This document shows positions 51,604-61,615 of a stretch of DNA of 64,000 bases, one piece after another. The stretch comes from Pseudorasbora parva. Its lineage: Eukaryota; Chordata; Actinopteri; Cypriniformes; Gobionidae. Position numbers and translations under genes: made by a program. The notes under the pieces were generated by a model. The model was given only the letters and a program-made list of their open reading frames with translations, was not told where the DNA came from and searched no databases. Position 1 is the first letter of the stretch; every line of letters starts with the position of its first letter. The stretch spans positions 21,090,995-21,154,994 of the forward strand of contig NC_090187.1 in the NCBI RefSeq assembly GCF_024679245.1. Reading direction: 5' to 3'.

Positions 51604-53584
51604 AACTCTCAATTTTTTTTTTATAAAGTATAAAAACCATTACATGTATGGAGAGTCACCACCAAGATAGCTAACCAGATGTGTGTGTGTGTGTGTGCAG
51701 CAAATACAGGGAGTGCAGAATTATTAGGCAAGTTGTATTTTTGAGGATTCATTTTATTATTGAACAATAACCATGTTCTCAATTAACACAAAAAACTTTT
51801 TTTTGTTTTTTTGTTTTAGCTATTTTAGCGGGATATCTGTGTGTGCAGGTGACTATTACTGTGCATAATTATTAGGCAACTTAACAAAAAAACTAATTTA
51901 TACCCATTTCAATTATTTATTTTTACCAGTGAAACCAATATAACATCTCAACATTCACAAATATACATTTCTGACATTCAAAAACCAAACAAAAACAAAT
52001 CAGTGACCAATATAGCCACCTTTCTTTGCAAGGACACTCAAAAGCCTGCCATCCATGGATTCTGTCAGGGTTTTGATCTGTTCACCATCAACATTGCGTG
52101 CAGCAGCATCCACAGCCTCCCAGACACCGTTCAGAGAGGTGTATTGTTTTCCCTCCTTGTAAATCGCACATTTGATGATGGACCACAGGTTCTCAATGGG
52201 GTTCAGATCAGGTGAACAAAGAGGCCATATCATTAGATTTTCTTCTTTTATACCCTTTCTTGCCAGCCACGCTGTGGAGTACTTGTGTGATGGAGCATTG
52301 TCCTGCATGAAAATCATGTTTTTCTTGAAGGATGCAGACTTCTTCCTGTACCACTGCTTGAAGAAGGTGTCTTCCAGAAACTGGCAGTAGGACTGGGAGT
52401 TGAGCTTGACTCCATCCTCAACCCGAAAAGGCCCCACAAGCTCATCTTTGATGATACCAGCCCAAACCAGTACTCCACCTCCACCTTGCTGGCGACGGAC
52501 TAGAGCTCTCTGCCCTTTACCAATCCAGCCACGGGCCCATCCATCTGGCCCATCAAGACTCACTCTCATTTCATCAGTCCATAAAACCTTAGAAAAATCA
52601 GTCTTGAGATATTTCTTGGCCCAGTCTTGACGTTTCAGCTTGTGTGTCTTGTTCAGTGGTGGTTGACTTTCTGCCTTTCTTACCTTGGCCATGTCTCTGA
52701 GTATTGCATACCTTGTGCTTTTGGGCACTCCAGTGATGTTGCAGCTCTGAAATATGGCCAAACTGGTGGCAAGTGGCATCTTGGCAGCTGCACGCTTGAC
52801 TTTTCTCAGTTCACGGGCAGTTATTTTGCGCCTTGGTTTTTCTACACTCTTCTTGCGACCCTGTTGACTATTTTGAATGAAACGCTTGATTGTTCGATGA
52901 TCACGTTTCAGAAGCTTGGCTATTTTAAGACTGCTGCATCCCTCTGCAATATATCTCACTATTTTTGACTTTTTTGAGCCTGTCAATTCCTTCTTTTGAC
53001 CCATTTTGCCAAAGGAAAGGAAGTTGCCTAATAATTATGCACACCTGATATAGGGTGTTGATGTCATTAGACCACACCCCTTCTCATTACAGAGATGCAC
53101 ATCACCTAATATGCTTAATTGGTAGTAGGCTTTCCAGCCTATACAGCTTGGAGTAAGACAACATGCATAGCGAGGATGATGTGGTCAAAATACTCATTTG
53201 CCTAATAATTCTGCACTCCCTGTACATATAATAACTCTGGGGCTAAACTGAGCTTGGTACATGCAATCAACATTACATTTTGTGTAATATTTAAGATAAT
53301 GGAATAAGATTGTGTATTTATATTCCCCACATGCTTTAAAAAGAAATACATTTGTATGCATGCTGCTCACCTTCATTTCCTTCATGTCTGCACCGAAGTA
53401 TCAGCGTTTCTCCTGAATGAATGTGAAGTGAGTTTTCAGGTCTGACCAGATAGTTTGTTTGACTCATTGGCGACTGTTGATCATTTCTCTCATACATGTC
53501 ATTGGGTTCTTTTCTGCTTCTACTTACACATGGAAAGTTCCAAAGGAGAATCAAACTCAACAAAGAATGGATTCTGAACTCCAT
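49613..53584 (-). CDS. Single-Ig-domain type I membrane protein, 2 exons, family not recognised
   Basis: Model on the minus strand: exon 1 53584-53371 (214 nt) and exon 2 50550-49613 (938 nt), joined in phase 1 to give 383 residues. The donor is G|GTGAGC (53370) and the acceptor TTTGCAG (50551). Residues 1 to about 22 form a signal peptide (HSLLSLILLWNFPCV). Residues about 45-135 form one Ig-like domain: Cys65 in LILRC, Trp76-Trp77, and Cys117 in DGLYFC, plus extra cysteines 87 and 98. Residues 160-182 form a membrane helix, followed by a 200-residue acidic, Asn/Asp/Glu-rich cytoplasmic tail with a YSHI motif at Tyr309. I do not recognise an orthologue. A receptor or adhesion role is inferred from architecture only. 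The 2.8-kb intron contains an intact transposon (51707-53222) and a LINE fragment (51263-51487). The reading frame runs 18 codons upstream of the acceptor, but those codons are intronic in this model. A non-coding or separate signal exon upstream is possible. Confidence 0.75.
51263..51487 (-). pseudogene. Fragment of a non-LTR retrotransposon reverse transcriptase
   Basis: The frame reads KDKAQQALYAIKKIIQTFDF, then IWIKIFDSVIQPIVLYGSEV and WCPL. That resembles the stretch after the RT core in L1-like LINEs, where IQP..LYGSEVWG is typical. Only about 70 residues remain, with no catalytic motifs. It lies in the intron of the Ig-domain gene, on the same strand. Confidence 0.7.
51547..51600. repeat. 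(CT)n microsatellite
   Basis: A pure CT run of about 54 bases next to the LINE fragment. A short GT run follows at 51681-51697, just before the transposon. Confidence 0.96.
51707..53222 (-). mobile_element. Complete Tc1/mariner transposon (1516 bp) with IR/DR ends
   Basis: The outer inverted repeats are perfect over 25 bases: CAGGGAGTGCAGAATTATTA then GGCAA on the left, and its complement on the right. TA dinucleotides flank the element at 51705-51706 and 53223-53224. A second, inner inverted pair, GTGCATAATTATTAGGCAAC (51861-51880) and its perfect complement (53023-53042), gives the IR/DR arrangement seen in Sleeping Beauty-like elements. One intact transposase is encoded on the minus strand. 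The element lies inside the intron of the Ig-domain gene. Confidence 0.96.
52000..53004 (-). CDS. Tc1/mariner transposase, intact, 334 aa, DD35E
   Basis: The frame is uninterrupted from ATG (53004) to stop, 334 residues, normal for Tc1-like transposases. The N-terminal half has two helix-turn-helix-like parts: SKKSKIVRYIAEGCSSLKIA, with KRDHRTIKRF, and TARELRKVKRAAAKM onward, linked by a basic KKSVEKPRRK segment. The catalytic triad is Asp144 (VLWTDEMR), Asp235 (FMQDNAPSH) and Glu271 (PDLNPIENLW). Thirty-five residues lie between the second Asp and Glu, so it is DD35E rather than the DD34E of classical Tc1. A glycine-rich box (QQGGGGVLVWAG) is at 173-184. Such enzymes cut at the inverted repeats and insert at TA. 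No frameshift or stop is seen, so recent activity is plausible; expression is not shown. Confidence 0.96.
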   Translation of the reverse strand: MGQKKELTGSKKSKIVRYIAEGCSSLKIAKLLKRDHRTIKRFIQNSQQGRKKSVEKPRRKITARELRKVKRAAAKMPLATSLAIFQSCNITGVPKSTRYAILRDMAKVRKAESQPPLNKTHKLKRQDWAKKYLKTDFSKVLWTDEMRVSLDGPDGWARGWIGKGQRALVRRQQGGGGVLVWAGIIKDELVGPFRVEDGVKLNSQSYCQFLEDTFFKQWYRKKSASFKKNMIFMQDNAPSHKYSTAWLARKGIKEENLMIWPLCSPDLNPIENLWSIIKCAIYKEGKQYTSLNGVWEAVDAAARNVDGEQIKTLTESMDGRLLSVLAKKGGYIGH

Positions 53585-55264
53585 GGTCTCTAAAAAAAAG
53601 AGATGTTCATTAACTTCAATGTAAAATCTTAAATAGTTTGAGAAAATCTGAGAATGTCTTACTGTTAACATTTAAAGAATTAAATACATTTAAAACCATA
53701 CAGATAAATTACATATATTTATAAAAATCATTCTGATCAGCCAGTCAGAAACTCACCAAACGAGTCTTGTTTGTGCTGTTTTCTCAATAAGAGGAGTAAA
53801 GTACAGTCCTCACATGACAGCCCTTATATTTCTTCTCGTGCTCCATGTTTAAAGATTAACATTTTTTCTCTTCAATAATAGACAGGATGTCATGTGGATG
53901 AGAATGCCAGTGGATTATCTTAAAGATTTGAGTTGATATAAAGCCAGTATATGGTTGAACAAATGTGAGTTTTGGGTAATTAGTAACATTGTTTGCCACT
54001 GTGATACATTCGTGCAGAGTAGCAAATAAGAATTTGACAATTATTCAAGCAGGTATGATTGTATCCATTCAATGCAATACAACAGCAGAAAAATCATATT
54101 TGGATATATTTCTGATGAATCTCTCAGAGGTCCATCATTTTCCATAAATGGGTAACAGATTTGTTCTGAGTCATGGTCATGGACAGCAGAGGAAACAATG
54201 ATAAATGCAAATCATGAAACATGGACTGTTATAATAGAAAAATATAAAGAATTTTAAAAAGCAGAGTCTTGTGTTGTTGATGTCAAAGGCTGTGCATGTA
54301 AGATTGTGGTATTGGGTATTTCTTTGCATGTTTTTTGTTGAATATAAAAAAAAAAAAAAAAAAAAAATCGAACTTTTTTTTTTTTTAAAATGTTTTATTA
54401 TTGAACAAATCACAGGGGATATATCACAGAATAATTTAAGATAAAAGAAACTTGAGGTAGAGCAAGGCAATACATTATCAAATAAGATTAAGAAATATAC
54501 AAATAAATATAAATAACAAACAAATAATAAAAAGGAATATATAAATAAATAACGTGAAACTAAAAAAAGAGAGAAGAATCTTCAGGAATCAGGAGGTAGC
54601 CTAACTTATAGCCTACCTAATGAATATTTATTTACATGTTTTTTTTTAATTAACAAATTGGTTTTTAGCAGCTTTCTTGTTAAACGATGAACAAAGTCAG
54701 AAAATAAATTTAAATCGACACTGAAAAAGCCTAAAAAATAAGCTTAGGTGACTTTACATTTGTGGAGATGAAATTGGCCATAAATTACCAGTTTTAACCA
54801 GTCGTACTGTAGCCTACATCTTCTTTGACCCTGAGTCCCACATCAAAAACAGCATGGCTACATAAAAATCGCAAATCGAAAGTTTGCAATAAGCAGAAAA
54901 AAAAAATAAAACAAGCCACGGCACTTCTTTCCAGAACTCCTTTGCATAATCACGTTCAAAAAACAAATGTGGAATTGTTTCAAAATTAGAATTACAGAAT
55001 GTGCACTGTGAATACTAGACGTCCAACTTACGTTAAAGGGTACTTCACCGCTTTTTCATATTAAATTATGTTATTCCCTTAACTAAAACGAGTTGATACA
55101 TACATCTCGTCTCACTGTGTGCACTTAAGAAAGAAGACGAATGATCAGCACTGTGAAAAGTAACAGATGTCACGTGACAACAACACCCGTGTTCAGCAGC
55201 AACCTAGAACAATATTTTTTCAGCAATAATTATGTACCCAATTCAAAACAAATTACAGGCTGCA

Positions 55265-55326
<62 letters not shown>

Positions 55327-58024
55327 GTTTTACCTGAATTTCAAAGCAATCGCTATATTCCACCTGCTTGTTCTATTTGTACAGCGATCCACATGAAAGG
55401 TACCGTTTTTGCCACAAGGTGGCAGCAGTAAACTTAAAGAGCAAGATGGTTTGTAAAACCGTTTTGTTGTTTCCCTTGCATTTGTCGTCTTTGCTCGGCT
55501 GGATATAGAAAAAACTGGATATAGAATTACAGTGAAACTCGAAACTGCGTGTAAAAGGCAATCCTCTTCCTTTCCTCAGAAAAGTTTGATAACCAAATTT
55601 TCTCACCCCATGTTTCCCCAATGATAAATTCGGATGAGTTGCAGAAAGTGTCAGCAGTAAAGGCCCCACCCTCAGACCACAGAGAACATGAAAGATACGA
55701 GGAAATAGACACAAGACCGAAAAACACAGTCCGGTGGATTACAGTCTCTAGAGGATTGAGGAGAAAGAAACCATAGGAGAAACCTATGTCTGAACTGTGA
55801 ACATCTGTGCATATGAATTAGTCAATTATAAGAAGCATCTGTTCATACCTCATTTGAATATTCTCAACCGGCTGCGGCTGAGGAAAACACGAAGAGTTTT
55901 GCAGGTAATTTAAGGTTCTTGCAACTTTACGTATCATGTTTACTGATTTTTTTCTTCCATATTTGTCATTTTTGCGGGGCTGGGGGTGTTCAGGTAGCTT
56001 CACTCAACATCTCACTTCTGCAGCATTTCTCTCTTTGTCGTGACTTGAGTTTGTTTGCTTGTGTGTTTGTGTGTGGAATGTTGGACAGGAATGATTTACA
56101 CTGGAACAGGCTGGAAATTGACGGTTCATAACAATATGAACATTTTTATAATTTGTGATTTGTTATTTATTTATTTTTTCTGGTCTGGAAAACTCATGAA
56201 TGAAATATAGTAAGTGTAGTCTCTTCAATATTTAATATGACTACTTTTGTTATTATTATCTTATCCAGTAATCATTAACATTCGACAAAACTATGGGATT
56301 TCTTGATTAAGTCCATCATAATATTTGTATTCAATTTTCTCTAGTAAATGTTACATTCCGAACATACTGACCTACATTTTTTTTTTTTTTTTTTACAAAA
56401 ACATTGTTCCTCTAACAATAAAAGTTGTTGTTTATCTGTACTTAAACAACATCTGTTTATGGCCTCATGTCTTTAACAAAAAGTTGAAGTTCTTAAATAA
56501 AACTCTTAAATCAACTGATTTCATACATAGCCTACATTAAAATTACTTAAAAACATTGAGCAAAAATTTAAAAAGTTAAGTTAACCCTGTAAAATCTGAT
56601 ATGAAATAATAGTCAGATTATTTTTTAAACGGAGCAGTTATTATTGCTAACTATATTATAAAGTTATTTTTATATGGCCAAAAAGATGAAATTCTGATTA
56701 TCTGTAATGTAAGTCAATGAGATCTGCAACTGTAGCAGACTACTTACATTAAATGTATATAAATATCAGTTGTAAACTTGGCACTCTATATCTCCTAATG
56801 TTTTAGACTTAGATGAAATTTAAATGCTTAGTTTTATTATGAAAACTGAAAGTTTTTATTGTGAGGGCAAAATATATAATGCAGTACGATTATGATTAAA
56901 AGATGGACAATTCATCAAATGCCTATTTGATTTGAAAATGATTTAAGAGTAAATGTAGAGATTAAAATATTAAGAGGAAAGATCCTGTAGCATTTGAACA
57001 CAGATTGGAGAATTTAATGTTGTTTTATTATAATGACACTGACACATTTTAAAGTGTCCAGATGCTTTCTCAGGCCGAATGTCACTAGTTGAAGACGCAC
57101 CCTCTTTAAAAACACAATACCATTGCTGACTCATTCTCATGATCCTGATAGTTGAGAATGAAGAGCCATGTGTTGTGAAAGGGATTTATATTGTGTTTGT
57201 CTTCAGAAACCAGTATCTTTTGTGCTGTTATTTGGATGTTGTGGTTCCGGTCTGGATGGGTGTATGGTGTCTTAAACAGATTAATCTGAGCTTCATATCG
57301 ATCTTTCCTGTCTTACAGTTGTGTGTAATTCTTTTACGGCTGTGTGGTGATGTGAGTGATGTGTTTGTTCGCAACTCCTGCATGACGATCCCTGGTGCTC
57401 CGTCAAGAGTGATAAAAGGCAGAACTGTACAGTGAACTAAAGGAGAGGCCAATAGTATTTATTAGATATTTACAGGCCAAACCTTCCCCTTTTTGTTCTG
57501 GTTTAGCAGTGTGATACGGACTCATGTTTCATGTGACTTTTAGATGTGTTCTGCATAAATGCCATTCCATTCCATTCCTTCCTAACTCATATTGTTTTCT
57601 TGAGGCAAGACACTACAGGCCAAACACAGAAGACTGAGATTTGAGATTTTGGCCTATTTTGCTTCCATTCTTTCAGAATGCAGACTAGTGGAAACAACTT
57701 CCAAAATACATATTTAATTGTTTATTTTATTAAACATGAACTATTTGCATCTATAGTGTGCTCTCCTCTGCTGAGACAGAGCGCTGAGATTTCTGAAGAT
57801 TTTTTCTGAAGGGTTTTTTCATATATCATTCACCTTAAAAGTATTTAACATTTATTCCTAAAACATAATTTATTTGTACTTTTCTGACAGTATTTCTAAT
57901 TTATAAAATATCTTTAACTTTTGAACCTGGTTTTATCCAGTGTTCAGATTTCTGTGCTGGACATTTATGCAAAGGAGTCCTCATATAATTAGATAATGCC
58001 TAATTTGCATATTTAAACTGTGAC
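53585..58024. other. Intergenic region with scattered repeats
   Basis: No exon recognised. It contains poly-A/T runs (54346-54385), a TTAA-preceded partial MITE end (AGGGTACTTCACCGC at 55037), and an (ACA)n run (55266-55325). The frames at 55373-55714 and 57139-57435 have no recognisable domain. The 5' non-coding exon of the calpain gene may lie here but could not be placed. Confidence 0.4.
55266..55325. repeat. (ACA)n microsatellite
   Basis: About twenty ACA/CAA units in an unbroken run. Confidence 0.97.
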
Positions 58025-58082
58025 ATACACTATATTGCCAAAATTATTGGGACACCCCTCCAAATTATTCAGGCGTTCCACT

Positions 58083-58856
58083 TAGGGCTGGGCGATATCT
58101 AACAACAATTATATCTCGATATTGTCAAAATCTTTACGATATTCGATATATCTCAATATGTTTTAAGCTTTAACTAAAATAATAAACATATCTATTAATG
58201 AGAGTACTTTTCCCAGTGCCCTGAAATTTGCTGTAACCCCATAAATCTGGTGACAAACTGGAAGTTAGTAACTATCGACCTATTTAGCATCCTGCCAGCC
58301 ATTTCAAAGGTTATTTAAAAGGTTGTAGCAGAACAACTAATTGTTCACCTTGATTCCAGGGCTTTTTTACATATGCAGTTTGGCTTTAGGAAAAAAACAT
58401 TTAACAGAGACAGCATGCTGCTACTTCCTTGAAGAAATTAAAATAAACCTAGATCAGGGAGGAGTGGTGGGTGCAGTTTTTCTTGATTTGCGTAAGGCTT
58501 TTGACACAGTTAATTATGACATATTATTAAACAAACTGTCAAATTATGACCTTTCCTTAGACACACAAAATTGGATAAAATCTTTCCTAATTGGCCGACA
58601 TCTGTGTGTGCGGGTGAACAATACTCTATCTCCATTTAAAGCATGCACCCTGGGAGTTCCACAGGGATCAATTTTAGAGCTACTGCTTTTCAGCATATAT
58701 ATTATCCTTCCATCTGTATATATCGTAATGTCGATTTGATAATGTATGCTGTTCTTTGGTAAAGTATGCTTGAATTTGAAATATTCGATATTCATATGAT
58801 CGTTGTCAAAATTATTGTGATATTATCGCTAATATTCGATATATCCTCAAGCCCTA
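58083..58856. mobile_element. hAT-like element carrying a LINE fragment, inside a Tc1-like element
   Basis: It starts TAGGGCTGGGCGATATC and ends ATATCCTCAAGCCCTA. The flanks are GTTCCACT (58075-58082) and GTTCCAAT (58857-58864), one mismatch in 8. The two arms (58083-58190 and 58745-58856) are rich in CGATAT motifs. Between them lies foreign DNA with a reverse-transcriptase remnant. Confidence 0.85.
58341..58720 (+). pseudogene. Non-LTR reverse transcriptase fragment nested in the hAT-like element
   Basis: The frame contains GAVFLDLRKAFDTVNYDILL and GVPQGSILELLLFSIYI, the RT palm block with the first catalytic Asp (FLDL.KAFD) and the GVPQGS(I/V)L block. The YxDD catalytic block and everything after it are missing. 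Upstream of 58341 the same protein continues with frame breaks. This is a dead LINE fragment, of L2, Rex or a similar clade. Confidence 0.85.
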
Positions 58857-59593
58857 GTTCCAATCACTTCCATGGCCAAAGGTGTATAAAATCAAGCACC
58901 TAGGCATGCAACGGTTTCTACAAATATTTGTGAAAGAATGGGTTGCTCGCAGGACCTCCGTGAATTCAAGCATGGTACAAAAGTGGTAGGCCATGTAAAA
59001 TCACAGAGATAGGGATCAGCGCATGCTGAAGTACAGAGTGCGCAGAAGTCACCAACTTTCTGCAGAGTCAATAGCTACAGACCTCTAAACACTGTGTGGC
59101 CTTCAGATTAGCTCAAGAACAGTGCGTAGAGAGCTTCATGGAATGGGTTTCCATTGCCGAGCAGCTGCATTGCTGCAAAGGGTGGATTAAATATAACACC
59201 GCAATATTATGTGTATTTAACAAATCAATCAATAACATTTTATAAAATCATGTTAAAAGTATATATATATGTATGTGTGTGTGTATGTGAAATATTGCAA
59301 ACAAAATTAAAGTTGAACTTTGCATATCTTTGATATCAGAATATGAGATGTGATTCCATCAAAGATCTCTACAACCTGTCAAGGTACAATTGTGGAAACC
59401 CAACTGAGATGCTCCCTCAAGTTTACCAGAGTGTGTCGATTTACCCTTATTAGCTGATATTTCTGATTATGTTCAAGATGGCCACATTTTCTCCCATAGC
59501 TCCCCTCTGAGAAAACACCTGTTCACTAGGTTTTAATCTCATTTGAAATGAGCAATGTTAGGGTTAATGCATTACAAGTAAAATGCATAACGC

Positions 59594-59900
59594 AATCAGA
59601 TTACTTTTTTGGTGTTGCGAGTCAAGTAATGCATCACAAGTAACATGCATTATGTAATCAGATTACTTTTTGATGTGACAAGTAAAGTTTTGCATTACAA
59701 GTACAGTGCATGCATTATGTAATCAGATTACTTTTTGATCAGACAAGTAATTTATTAAAAATAACCTGCATTACATAATCAGATTTCTTTTTCATGTTAT
59801 GAGTAAAGTAACACATTGCATGCAACATGCAGTACGTAATCAGAATACTTTGATGTGACAAGTAAAGTGATGAATTACAAGTTACATTATTACTTTTTGC
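59594..59900 (+). repeat. ~60-bp degenerate tandem repeat
   Basis: AATCAGATT(A) or close variants recur at 59594, 59656, 59721, 59777 and 59838, spaced 62, 65, 56 and 61 bases apart. Each is followed by a CTTTTTGATGTGACAAGTAA-like segment and ATGCATTAC-like text. Unit length varies, so it is old or was made by uneven duplication. Confidence 0.75.
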
Positions 59901-60360
59901 ATTAGAATTACATTATTACTTTTTGATATTATTGCCAATTGCATATTAATAACACAAATACATTTATTTACAGTCAAAAAGTTACTGCAGATGAAGTATT
60001 TTAAAAACTGTCACATTATTAGTATGAATTGTTGCTTAAATATATGTCCTCTGTAGTGGACAGGTGATTAATCAGAATTTCCCAATCTGAAATCAATACA
60101 TCAAACTGTGTGTTGAATGTTATTCAGGCCTAACACACCCCCGGTGTTTGTACATTAGCTTTTTTGCACTGTTTTATAAATGACACTCGTAACTCAGTTC
60201 TTCTTCTGAATTACTACCGCATTTCCTCTGACTTACACCGGAACAGATCATGTAAATGTAGAAGATATTGCAGTAAAGCAGTCCCAGCGCCCTTGCAGGT
60301 CAATAACCACAGAGCGTTCCTGCATTATGATATTGTGTTTGTGTCGTTCCAGACTGCAGG

Positions 60361-60525
60361 ATGTTCTCGTCAGTGAAGCCGTTTGAAGGGCAGCAGTTTT
60401 CAGCCCTGAGGAAACAGTGCCAGCAGAACAGGACTCTTTTTGAAGATCCAATCTTCCTCCCTGTGGACCAGTCACTCTTTTATCATGGAAACCGCATTGG
60501 AAAAGTCACCTGGAAGAGACCAAAG
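60361..60525 (+). CDS. capn5: capn5 first coding exon (calpain-5), gene continues past the window
   Basis: The exon has exactly 55 codons, ATG at 60361 to AAG at 60525, before a GTATAA donor. The acceptor is upstream in GTTCCAGACTGCAG, so a short 5' UTR part precedes the ATG. The protein is MFSSVKPFEGQQFSALRKQC, then RTLFEDPIFLP, ending GKVTWKRPK. It corresponds to the N-terminus of vertebrate CAPN5 (MFS.VKP.E.Q..SALR ... LFEDP.F ... WKRPK), directly before the catalytic protease core. CAPN5 is a non-classical calcium-dependent cysteine protease (C2L and C2 domains, no EF-hands), expressed notably in the retina and nervous system. No later exon is found between 60526 and 64000. Fish have two copies (capn5a and capn5b), and I cannot tell which this is. 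Confidence 0.9.
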
Positions 60526-61579
60526 GTATAAAGAACAATTTCTAGACCTATTTTAGATTAAAATGGTTGCATTTGTGTTTAGTTTGTATTATAGCTTAAT
60601 ATTGTCGGAAAATAATGGTATTTTCCCAATTTTATTATTAAAAAAAGATTTTATTCCTTAAATCTGAATTATTTATATAATTTTCCTATTTTATTATTAA
60701 AGAAATCTAAATATTTTGTAATCAGATTTATTTATTAAATCTGAAATATTGGTCTATTTTCATTATTTTATTATTATTTATTTAATTAATCTGATAATAA
60801 CTGAACAAACTGAAAAAAAAAAATGTGTAGCAAACAACACTAATTCCGGAATAGACAGAATAAAGGAATACATCGAAAGACTTGATAATTGCTGCCCTGT
60901 AGTAATTATTAATACACTTTAATCCTTTGCAGATTTCTTTGGATTTTATGGCTACTTGGATTAAACCCATCACTTAAATAACCTGTTTGTTGTCATTAAT
61001 CATATCTGAGCTCTGTGCTTATGGAAGGTGTGGCTCTTCTGGCCATAGAAATTGTGTAACTGGACACCCCCTGTAGCTTACACTTTTAAACTGATGCCAG
61101 ATAAATGTGTTTGTTGTTAAAACAATAACCTCTTCATACAGTCCCATGCTTGACTTGGTTGTGAATGCTTGACAATATTATATTTAGCCAAAGATTGTGC
61201 CTGAGGAAAGTTTTGTGTACAGGAATCATTTCCTGTAGGAGTCATAACTGGAGTCTTGGTGTGTAATAAATCAATCTGTTTTCTCAGCATATAAATACAT
61301 CTGTTTTCATATCAAATATTATTTATGCTACCATTCAAAAATGTGGGGTCAGTACGATTTTTGAAAGAAGTCGCTTCAGCTCACAAAGGCTGAATTTATT
61401 TAATAAAAAATTCAGTAATGTGAAGTAGTATTACAATTTAAAATAACTGTTTTTTATTTGAATATATATTAAAGTTTAATTTATTCCTGTGATGCAAAGC
61501 TGAATTTTCAGCATCATTACTCCAGTCTTCAGTGTCACATGATCCTTCAGAAAACATTCAAACATGCAGATATGGTGCA

Positions 61580-61615
<36 letters not shown>

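Larger units (their letters stand above)
58026..59180 (+). mobile_element. Tc1/mariner-like element, truncated, interrupted by a hAT-like insertion
   Basis: The left end TACACTATATTGCCAAAATT then ATTGGGACACCCC is a familiar mariner-like terminus in fish. The interior (CACTTCCATGGCCAAAGG, GAGCTTCATGGAATGGGTTT) continues after the insertion at 58083-58856. The frame is broken, and the right terminal repeat was not found, so the end is approximate. Confidence 0.7.

Noticed and set aside
57139..57435. 98-codon plus-strand frame before the calpain exon
   Set aside because: No recognisable domain or signal, and no splice link to 60361 that I could support.
59594..59900. Regularly spaced repeat resembling a CRISPR array
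   Set aside because: The units are degenerate, the spacers are also repeated, and the window is a vertebrate genome with introns.
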